Part shown: piece by piece, positions 57,962 to 64,000 of the stretch
How positions within the stretch are numbered: position 1 is the first letter of the stretch
Layout: the number at the start of each line of letters is the position of its first letter
NCBI RefSeq assembly: GCF_006974125.1
Contig: NZ_CP037858.1
Location: forward strand, 1,426,001-1,490,000
Source: Stenotrophomonas maltophilia
GTDB lineage: Bacteria > Pseudomonadota > Gammaproteobacteria > Xanthomonadales > Xanthomonadaceae
DNA: 64,000 bases
Reading direction: 5' to 3'
Program-made: the position numbers and the translations under genes
Notes under the pieces: generated by a model
What the model was told of the DNA's origin: nothing
Database searches by the model: none
The model's input: only the letters and a program-made list of their open reading frames with translations

Positions 57962-59158
57962 TCAGCGCGAGGGAAGGCGCAGCCTGAAACGCCCATCACG
58001 GGCGCGCAGCGCCAACCCGGTTTCACGCCATTCCACGGGCAACTCCAAGGCTGTGTGGGGCGTGGGGTACCGATGCACGGCATCGAACTCCCAGCGCTCC
58101 TCGTAGGCTTCGCACTGGAGTGTGCCGTCATCGTCAACGTCGATCACATTGATCCAGGCCACGCTCCGGGCCTTGCCGAAGCCTCCCATGGCATGGCGGG
58201 CAAAGGCCTGCCAGCGCCCCTGCCAGCAGGCAAGCCACACGCCCTCGATGGGTCGCAGGTTTTCATCAAGCACACTGCCGGCCACCACCACGCAGCGTCC
58301 CGACGGACTCGCGATCACCGTCTCCAGATCACAGACGTGGCGACCACTGCAGGCCTCGTCAAGGTAAAGGGAGTACGGGCAGATGCACGCGAACAGGGCC
58401 GGATGCGCGGTCACGCGCAGATCATCGGGAAGCAGTGGGACCGCGCGCAGGACCCGGGCATCAGGCAGGAGGTACCTCAGCTCCTGCGGCACTCCGGCGG
58501 CCAGCGCCGGATGTCCGTGCTCCAGCCATAGGCCGCGGCAGGGATGCAGCTGGGTCACGCCGCCGGACTGGCTGCGCAGCCACGACTCCGCCCCGGCGTC
58601 CCCCTCGGACTGCCGGCGCTCGCTCAGCTGCTGCCGGAACAGGCTGGGAGCAGCCGCAAGCACGTGCACCGCCTTGCGGCGCTCGTCGTAGACGAGCACC
58701 GCTTCGCATCGATCAACGTATCCGCTGGCCAGGCGCAGCGCGCCTCCCGGAAGGTCCTGCCATTCACCGCTGGCATCACGGCTGCCGCCGGTGGATACGC
58801 CTTCGACGATGGCGCCATCGCGCAGCATCTGCGTGCTGTACGCCGGCCCGCCCATGCCCAGCTCGCCCCAATCCAACAGCACATCATGTGCGGGCGGCCG
58901 GTCGGCAAAGGGCGTCATCGATCGCGAGCGCAGGCGTGAACCGCCCACGGCATCGCCGACCAGATCGATTCGCTGCAGCGCGCCCCCCAGCGCAAGGCAC
59001 ACGGCAAGGCCGACAATCACGCCCCAAGGTGACCACCAGGCCACGCAGACGGCGATCAAGGCCAGGAACGGCACCCACTGGGTGTAGCGCCGGACGGCGC
59101 TTCGATCAACCGGCATGCGGATGAGAGGGGCGCAGCTGCGAACCGTCCACGTCTGCAT
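57962..59158 (-). CDS. Unknown protein with N-terminal membrane segment
   Basis: 398 residues from the ATG at 59156-59158 (a TTG at 59192-59194, overlapping the DUF805 stop codon, is the alternative and would add 12 residues). Two hydrophobic stretches near 28-65 (WVPFLALIAVCVAWW and VIVGLAVCLALGGAL) suggest membrane insertion. The rest is soluble, with VSTGGSRDASGEWQDLPGG, YVDRCEAVLVYDERRKAVHV and ACICPYSLYLDEACSGRHVC. No family recognised. It is in a likely operon with the DUF805 gene upstream. Its 3' end touches the convergent thioesterase gene, so it has no room for its own terminator. Confidence 0.72.
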   Translation of the reverse strand: MQTWTVRSCAPLIRMPVDRSAVRRYTQWVPFLALIAVCVAWWSPWGVIVGLAVCLALGGALQRIDLVGDAVGGSRLRSRSMTPFADRPPAHDVLLDWGELGMGGPAYSTQMLRDGAIVEGVSTGGSRDASGEWQDLPGGALRLASGYVDRCEAVLVYDERRKAVHVLAAAPSLFRQQLSERRQSEGDAGAESWLRSQSGGVTQLHPCRGLWLEHGHPALAAGVPQELRYLLPDARVLRAVPLLPDDLRVTAHPALFACICPYSLYLDEACSGRHVCDLETVIASPSGRCVVVAGSVLDENLRPIEGVWLACWQGRWQAFARHAMGGFGKARSVAWINVIDVDDDGTLQCEAYEERWEFDAVHRYPTPHTALELPVEWRETGLALRARDGRFRLRLPSR

Positions 59159-59190
59159 GGCCGCTCTGATCGATTGCGGCCGATGCCGGT

Positions 59191-59595
59191 TCAATCATCC
59201 TGCATCCCCGGAACTGCACCGAATCGATTCTCTTCCTCGCTCCCGGGAAGCAGCATGACCGGAAAGAGGACGAACACCCCCAACGGAATGAACGCGATCA
59301 CGGTGTACCAGCCTGACTCGTCGATATCGTGCAATCTCCGCACGGTCAGGGCCAGCATCGGAGGCAGGAAGACGATGACAGCGCAGACGGTCATGACCCA
59401 TCCCAGCTTCCACAGGATCTCGGACGTTTCCCAATCGAACGACAGGTAGCCGACCAGCCAGTAACCGCGATCCATCACGCTGTAGCTCACCGCCATCACG
59501 AACCCGGCAAGCAGCGAATACGACCAGAACTCCCTCCGGTCGGATCGTCCGGAAAAATCAAAGCATCGCCTGATGGGCACAAGTGCAGCGATCAT
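59191..59595 (-). CDS. DUF805 inner-membrane protein
   Basis: 134 residues. DUF805 begins CFDFSGRSDRREFWSYSLLAG, the conserved F-x-G-R-xx-R-x-E-F/Y-W motif, and has LTVRRLHDIDESGWYTVIAF near 84-103, the second conserved motif (RRLHDxxxSGW). Three to four transmembrane segments are expected. Function unknown, though family members are abundant envelope-stress-related or toxin-linked proteins in some bacteria. Start ATG at 59593-59595 with GGAG upstream. It is the first gene of the pair with 57962-59158. Confidence 0.88.
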   Translation of the reverse strand: MIAALVPIRRCFDFSGRSDRREFWSYSLLAGFVMAVSYSVMDRGYWLVGYLSFDWETSEILWKLGWVMTVCAVIVFLPPMLALTVRRLHDIDESGWYTVIAFIPLGVFVLFPVMLLPGSEEENRFGAVPGMQDD

Positions 59596-59905
59596 TCACG
59601 CTCCGGGCAATGGATGATGGGCGTCAACAGCTAACGATCTTTTAGCATTCCGAAGCCAAGCATCAACTGAACCCTGCGACCCGACCAAGCCGAGGAGGCC
59701 ACAGCAGCTGCGGCTGCAGCAGGGGAATTCCTGTCATGCAGGCCCCGCGCCAGCGCGCGTGAGGACACGGCCGATCCGGCCAAGGGGTGTTTGCGAAGCG
59801 AACGTCCAGCCCTGGCATTCACCGACCATCTCGACCGGATCCATGCGCGGAAAAGCGGGGTTCGGATATCGCGGAGCGTCTGCCTGGCGCAGACCGCTGG
59901 AAACA
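59596..59905. other. Gene-free stretch between DUF805 gene and tRNA-Gly
   Basis: 310 bases without a credible gene. A frame reading through the tRNA 3' end into this stretch begins MGSIPIARS, a well-known spurious product of tRNA sequence. No repeat or promoter stood out. Confidence 0.6.
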
Positions 59906-59979
59906 TGGAGCGGGCGATGGGAATCGAACCCACGTCAGTAGCTTGGGAAGCTACAGCTCTACCATTGAGCTACGCCCGC
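59906..59979 (-). tRNA. tRNA-Gly (anticodon CCC)
   Basis: 74 bases including the encoded CCA. The acceptor stem GCGGGCG pairs with CGCCCGC; the discriminator is T. D arm GCTC-AATGGTA-GAGC. The anticodon stem GTAGC pairs with GCTAC around TTCCCAA, giving anticodon CCC, which reads GGG codons. T arm GTGGG-TTCGATT-CCCAT. All stems pair. No neighbouring tRNA genes. A TAGACT (-10) and TTGCGC (-35) on the minus strand lie directly upstream. Confidence 0.95.
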
Positions 59980-59991
59980 ATTGGAGGTGAA

Positions 59992-60021
59992 AGTCTATGC
60001 GGTGGGGCCGGTGCAGCGCAA
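59992..60021 (-). promoter_or_regulatory. Promoter of tRNA-Gly
   Basis: On the minus strand TTGCGC (60021-60016), 18 bases, TAGACT (59997-59992), ending 12 bases before the first tRNA base. Confidence 0.45.
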
Positions 60022-60048
60022 TGGTGACCGCCGCATCCGCGCGGCGCC

Positions 60049-60076
60049 GGAGCCCTTTCCTTGCCGAAAGGGCTCC
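60049..60076. terminator. Hairpin after the esterase gene
   Basis: GGAGCCCTTTC (60049-60059), loop CTTGCC, GAAAGGGCTCC (60066-60076). It lies 18 bases past the stop codon of the EstA-like gene, and its outer bases (CGACCCC) resemble the GGGTCAGA family. Confidence 0.6.
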
Positions 60077-60094
60077 GACCCCGGCGGTTGCTGC

Positions 60095-61931
60095 TTAGAA
60101 GGTGCCGCTGAAGTTGGCGAACAGCGTAGCGTCCTGGGCACGCTTCTGCCCGGCTGAAGCGCTCAGGCCGAAGTTGCTCTGCAGCCCGAACAGTTCGGTG
60201 CGGGCACCCAGCACGACGGTCGCGTAGTCCTTGTCGAACTTCAGGCCCGGCACACGGTAGCTGCCCAGTTCCGGCAGGGTCTGCAGCCATGCGCTGGCCT
60301 GCTTGGTGTCTTCGAACTCATGGTCGTAGGTCAGCTGCGCGTACGGCTTGAGGGTGCCGCCATCGAAGCGGGCCTGCCAGCCGATGCGGCCAACGGTAGA
60401 ATCAACGTTCTGGCGGTCGTAACCCAGCGCGGTGGCCAGGGTGCCGGCCGCAGCGCTTTCGGTGTAGCCATCGATCTTCACCTTCTGCCAGATCACCGAA
60501 GCGATCGGGCCGTGGCGGAAGCCGCCTTCGGTGCCGAACTCGTAACCGGCGTTCAGGGCGGCGGTCAGGTTGCTGCCGTCCGGCGAACCACCGTGCTCGC
60601 GGGTGGCCGGGCCAAGCTGGACCTTGCGGTTCACGTCATACGACAGCCAGGTGTAGCTGACCTGGCCATTCACCCAGATGCGATCGCCGTACCAACCGGC
60701 GAACAGACCGGCGGTGGTGTCCTTCTGGGTGAAGTCGCCACGGCTGTTGCCGAAGTCGGCGTTGAGGCGGCCGAAGCCGGCGAAGCCGCCGAACACCATG
60801 CCGTCGCGCGCCCAGTCAATGCCGAACAGGCCGGCCGGCGCCAGGCCGTCGTACAGATCCGCGTGGTCGTAGCGCTGCAGGTCACCGCGCACGCCCCCCC
60901 CACCAGGACAGGCCGTCGGCCGGACGACCACCCAGGTGCATGCTGACCTGATCGGCACGCGAACGACCGATGGTCTGCGCCGAGTGGCTCAGCACCTGCT
61001 GCAGGCGCGGGGCCTCCAGCACCGAGACCGCGTACTGGCCCAGCAGCTGGTGGCCCGCCGTGGTCGGGTGCACGCCATCGGCGAACAGATAGGTGTTGGC
61101 CGCATCCGGGCTGACATAGCTGGTCGGATTGCAGCCGATGATGCTTGCAGTGGAGTTGTTCGGATCGATCCTGCAGGCGGTGCTGGTGACGTTGGTGAAG
61201 CCGTACATCGCCGGGTTGGCTGCCACTTCGCCCAGCACGGTGAAGGTATCGAGCGGGATGAACTCGATGCCGGCCTGCTTCAGGCCACCGTACAGGGCCT
61301 TGTTGTAGCCGGCCGAAAGCGCGGTGGCGGTGGCCGCGTTCGGGCCGCGGAAGGCCGGGGTCAGGCCGACGTTCGGCAGGTTCGGCACCAGCACGTACTG
61401 TGCACCAGCCTGCTTCAGCGCGCCGACCAGAGCGATCTGGTCGGTGACGGCCGCGCCGATGATGGCCTGTGCCTGCGCCGGATTACCCGCGGCGGCGAAC
61501 AGGTCGTTGGCACCGCCCCAGACGGTATACAGGGCGTTTGCGTCAGCCTTGCCGCCATTTGCGGCAAGGTAACGAGCAGCCTGCGACTTCAGCGACGGAA
61601 TGGCACCCAGGCCACCCGCTTCGTCGACCGATACGCGGGCGCCACCGACAGCATAGTTGTCACCCTTCTGGCCGTTGCCGTTGGCACCGCCGTTGAGGCC
61701 GTAGTAATTGGCGACCTGCTGCGACCACACCCAGCCCGGGTTGGTGGTGAACTGGCCGGTGACCGGCTGCACGCCCGGATCGAGCAACGGGCGGAAATAA
61801 CCGGCATCGGTGAGGCTGTCACCGAAGAACACGGCCTTGGAGTATGGGGATTCGCCTGCCATGGCCGGAAGCGCGGCCAGCGCGATCGCGGCCGCCATCA
61901 GGGAGCGGATCGGGTGTTTGCTGAGCTGCAT
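60095..61931 (-). pseudogene. estA: EstA-type autotransporter esterase, split by an 8-G tract
   Basis: Autotransporter lipolytic enzyme that would be displayed on the outer membrane. Part 1 (start ATG 61929-61931, AGGAG eight bases upstream) has a signal peptide (1-25, ends AMAG) and the GDSL nucleophile Ser39 in VFFGDSLTDAG. GGANDLF and the C-terminal DGVHPTTAGHQ complete the SGNH set. This reading ends at WWGGRAR and stop. Part 2 continues in another frame with VRGDLQRYDHADLYDG through a 12-strand-like barrel domain ending FANFSGTF. The frames meet at G8 (60894-60901 on the plus strand as C8). With seven Gs, the reading WWGGVRGDLQ is continuous, giving 611 residues. Either phase variation, a real mutation, or a sequencing error. 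Confidence 0.85.
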
Positions 61932-62138
61932 GTAGGAAACTCCTGTGGGGAAATCGTTGGGGACCCGGCGGACGTACGCCGGCGCACGGTGAATGGTTTC
62001 ACTGCGCTGCGTTTTGCTCACGCTGCGCCGCCGCATGGATTGTCGCCTGAGGGCGCTGGACCATGCTGTGCCGGGGCTGGCGATCAATGAAATTTGCAAG
62101 GGTTCCGATCCGCGCAGGCCATCGGCGACAATGCGGCG

Positions 62139-62339
62139 ATGAACATCCAGCTCAATGGCGAACCCCGCACCCTGCCCGCTTCGGCGACCCTCCACGACCT
62201 GCTCGAGGCCGAGCAGTTGCTGCAGCGCCGGGTGGCAGTGGAGGTCAACGGCGAGATCGTCAGCCGCAGCCGCCACGGCGAACATGTACTGGCCGAGGGT
62301 GATGTGGTCGAGATCGTGCACGCGCTGGGCGGGGGCTGA
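62139..62339 (+). CDS. thiS: Thiamine sulfur carrier ThiS
   Basis: 66 residues. The small ubiquitin-like carrier is adenylated and thiocarboxylated at its C-terminal Gly, and gives sulfur to thiazole synthase. The sequence [20 protein letters not shown] is followed by [13 protein letters not shown] and ends [12 protein letters not shown], with a C-terminal glycine run as needed. It precedes thiG with 116 bases between, which include a palindrome (62358-62398). The ATG at 62139 matches family length. Confidence 0.93.
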   Translation: MNIQLNGEPRTLPASATLHDLLEAEQLLQRRVAVEVNGEIVSRSRHGEHVLAEGDVVEIVHALGGG

Positions 62340-62357
62340 AGCTGTCCGTGTACCCAG

Positions 62358-62398
62358 GGGGTCAGATCCCTTTGCCGATGGCAAAGGGATCTGACCCC
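62358..62398. terminator. Perfect palindrome between thiS and thiG, GGGTCAGATCCC family
   Basis: 19-base arms at 62358-62376 and 62380-62398 pair perfectly around GAT. Because it falls within the thiS-thiG operon it may reduce read-through or protect the thiS mRNA 3' end. Same family as the one at 40818-40856. Confidence 0.65.
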
Positions 62399-62455
62399 AC
62401 TCTTCCCCACCCTCTGCGTGATCCCATCTTCAGGCGGATAGGCGATAATCGCGCC

Positions 62456-63250
62456 ATGAACGTTCATGTCTCCCCCGATTCGCTGGTGATCGCCGGCAAG
62501 ACCTATGGCTCGCGGCTGCTGACCGGCACCGGCAAGTTCAAGGATCTGGAAGAAACCCGCCTGGCCACCGAGGCTGCAGGCGCCCAGATCGTCACCGTGG
62601 CGATCCGCCGCACCAACATCGGGCAGAACCCGGGCGAGCCGAACCTGCTCGACGTGCTGCCGCCGGACCGCTACACCATCCTGCCCAACACCGCCGGCTG
62701 CTACACCGCCGAAGATGCCGTGCGCACCTGCCGGCTGGCCCGTGAGCTGCTGGACGGCCACAACCTGACCAAGCTGGAAGTGCTGGGCGACCAGAAGTCG
62801 CTGTACCCGGACGTGGTGCAGACCCTCAAGGCCGCCGAACAGCTGGTCAAGGACGGCTTCGAGGTGATGGTCTACACCTCCGACGACCCGATCCTGGCCA
62901 AGCGCCTGGAGGAGATCGGCTGCGCCGCGGTGATGCCGCTGGCCGCGCCGATCGGTTCGGGCCTGGGCATCCAGAACAAGTACAACCTGCTGCAGATCAT
63001 CGAAGACGCCAAGGTGCCGATCATCGTCGACGCCGGCGTGGGCACCGCTTCCGATGCCGCCATCGCGATGGAACTGGGCTGCGACGGCGTGCTGATGAAC
63101 ACCGCCATCGCCGGTGCGCGCCATCCGGTGCTGATGGCCAGCGCCATGCGCAAGGCCGTCGAGGCCGGCCGCGAAGCCTTCCTGGCCGGACGCATCCCGC
63201 GCAAGCGCTACGCCAGCGCCTCTTCTCCGGTGGATGGGCTGATCGGCTGA
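62456..63250 (+). CDS. thiG: Thiazole synthase ThiG
   Basis: Forms the thiazole phosphate of thiamine from 1-deoxyxylulose phosphate, ThiS-thiocarboxylate and dehydroglycine. 264 residues. TIM-barrel landmarks are [20 protein letters not shown] near 15-34, [11 protein letters not shown], the Schiff-base lysine in [31 protein letters not shown] and [20 protein letters not shown], with MNTAIAGA phosphate binding. The ATG at 62456-62458 is chosen from the family N-terminus. Its TGA shares one base with the ATG of trmB. Confidence 0.95.
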   Translation: MNVHVSPDSLVIAGKTYGSRLLTGTGKFKDLEETRLATEAAGAQIVTVAIRRTNIGQNPGEPNLLDVLPPDRYTILPNTAGCYTAEDAVRTCRLARELLDGHNLTKLEVLGDQKSLYPDVVQTLKAAEQLVKDGFEVMVYTSDDPILAKRLEEIGCAAVMPLAAPIGSGLGIQNKYNLLQIIEDAKVPIIVDAGVGTASDAAIAMELGCDGVLMNTAIAGARHPVLMASAMRKAVEAGREAFLAGRIPRKRYASASSPVDGLIG

Positions 63251-63984
63251 TGACCAATCCATTTGACAGCGCCGGTTCCAAGGCCCCGCCCAAGCCCTTC
63301 ACCGTCAGCGAGGGCCGCCGCGAGGTGCGCAGCTTCGTGTTGCGCCAGGGCCGTTTCACTCCCGCCCAGCAGCGCGCGTTCGACGAACGCTGGCCGCGCT
63401 TCGGCATCGACTACAACGGCCAGCCGCGTGACCTGGACGCCACTTTCGGCCGCCCGGCGCACAAGGTGCTGGAAATCGGCTTCGGCAACGGTGCCGCGCT
63501 GCGCTTCGCCGCCCAGCACGATCCGTCGCGCGACTACATCGGCATCGAGGTGCACGCCCCGGGCGTGGGCCGCCTGCTGAACGCGCTGGCCGAGGACAAC
63601 GCCGACCACGTGCGCCTGTACCACCACGATGCCGTGGAGGTGCTGCAGAACGAGATCGCCGATGGCGCGCTGGATGAAGTGCGCATCTACTTCCCGGACC
63701 CATGGCACAAGAAGCGCCACAACAAGCGCCGCCTGCTGCAACCGGCGTTCGCCGACCTGCTGGTGCGCAAGCTGCGCCCGGGTGGCCGCCTGCACTGCGC
63801 GACCGACTGGGAAGACTACGCCGAACAGATGTGGGACGTGCTCGATGTCACCGCCGGCCTGGTCAACCGTGCCGGCCCGCGGGGCAGCGTGCCGCGCCCG
63901 GACTGGCGCCCGCAGACCCACTTCGAGACCCGCGGCCAGAAGCTCGGCCACGGCGTCTGGGACCTGCTGTACGACCGCACCTGA
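63250..63984 (+). CDS. trmB: tRNA (guanine-N7)-methyltransferase
   Basis: Methylates G46 in the variable loop of many tRNAs with S-adenosylmethionine. 244 residues. SAM-binding motif [18 protein letters not shown] near 71-87, a [16 protein letters not shown] segment, and the tRNA-binding/catalytic [15 protein letters not shown] near 153-167. The C-terminus has [20 protein letters not shown], typical of TrmB. It starts in the TGATG overlap with thiG, so the three-gene run thiS-thiG-trmB is translationally tight at the last join. Nothing is seen in the last 16 bases of the window. Confidence 0.95.
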   Translation: MTNPFDSAGSKAPPKPFTVSEGRREVRSFVLRQGRFTPAQQRAFDERWPRFGIDYNGQPRDLDATFGRPAHKVLEIGFGNGAALRFAAQHDPSRDYIGIEVHAPGVGRLLNALAEDNADHVRLYHHDAVEVLQNEIADGALDEVRIYFPDPWHKKRHNKRRLLQPAFADLLVRKLRPGGRLHCATDWEDYAEQMWDVLDVTAGLVNRAGPRGSVPRPDWRPQTHFETRGQKLGHGVWDLLYDRT

Positions 63985-64000
63985 TCATCGCCTGAGGACG

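Noticed and set aside
59631..59933. Minus-strand frame of 100 residues starting MGSIPIARS over the tRNA end
   Set aside because: This start is a common false product of tRNA sequence, and the rest has no coding character.

Overview
The window is chromosomal DNA from a Stenotrophomonas, most likely of the S. maltophilia complex. The evidence is the inducible class A L2 beta-lactamase gene paired with a divergent ampR (3688-5640), about 26 GTAG-headed palindromes of the SMAG type that this genus scatters between genes, high G+C, and a Xanthomonadaceae-like order of pilus, succinyl-CoA synthetase and regulatory genes. No transposase, integrase, CRISPR array or prophage was seen. The window looks like core genome with heavily repeat-decorated intergenic DNA.

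Layout. 1-2331: start of aspS (leftward), a secreted three-repeat DUF3011 protein and a lipoprotein. 2387-5640: CPA2 antiporter, blaL2 and ampR around one operator. 5719-12244: ABC-F factor YheS, a TonB-dependent receptor and a YbaL-type antiporter. 12571-17004: O-acetylhomoserine sulfhydrylase, an RstA/RstB-like two-component pair and a MipA/OmpV porin-like protein. 17076-23229: clpB with a good heat-shock promoter, a DUF3014 protein, a glutathione transferase and a purine-type permease. 23230-23919: gene-free, packed with repeats. 23920-29793: poxB, an SH3 protein, a DUF3574 lipoprotein and a second TonB receptor related to the first. 29969-33910: a translationally coupled otsB, GH15 and otsA trehalose operon. 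33982-37681: rluD, pgeF, DUF4166 and DUF393 in one tight leftward run, divergent from bamD. 37877-43022: secreted lipase-like hydrolase, nadE, sucC and sucD. 43380-52639: type IV pilus cluster pilS, pilR, pilB, two pilins, pilC, pilD, then coaE. 52737-55789: a ColRS/VgrRS-type two-component system preceded by two paralogous small secreted proteins. 56036-59979: rimK, small genes and tRNA-Gly(CCC). 60095-61931: an EstA-type autotransporter esterase split by an 8-G tract. 62139-63984: thiS, thiG and trmB.

How the parts work together. AmpR controls L2 from the shared 174-bp gap, where a 33-bp imperfect inverted repeat is visible. PilS/PilR should drive the major pilin gene through a sigma-54 promoter seen at 49631-49646; PilB, PilC and PilD assemble and process the pilins. 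OtsA makes trehalose-6-phosphate, OtsB dephosphorylates it, and the GH15 enzyme encoded between them may hydrolyse trehalose or a related glucan. clpB carries a sigma-32 promoter.

The most notable signals beyond ordinary genes are palindromes whose copies keep self-complementarity although their sequences differ. They include three 70-bp GGGGACGGAGG elements, two 101-bp elements with a conserved core and fully different arms, and several GGGTCAGATCCC hairpins. Also notable are a possible phase-variable tract in the esterase, SMAG headers that supply stop codons, and the paired small secreted proteins upstream of the two-component system. No clearly new defence or metabolic system was found.
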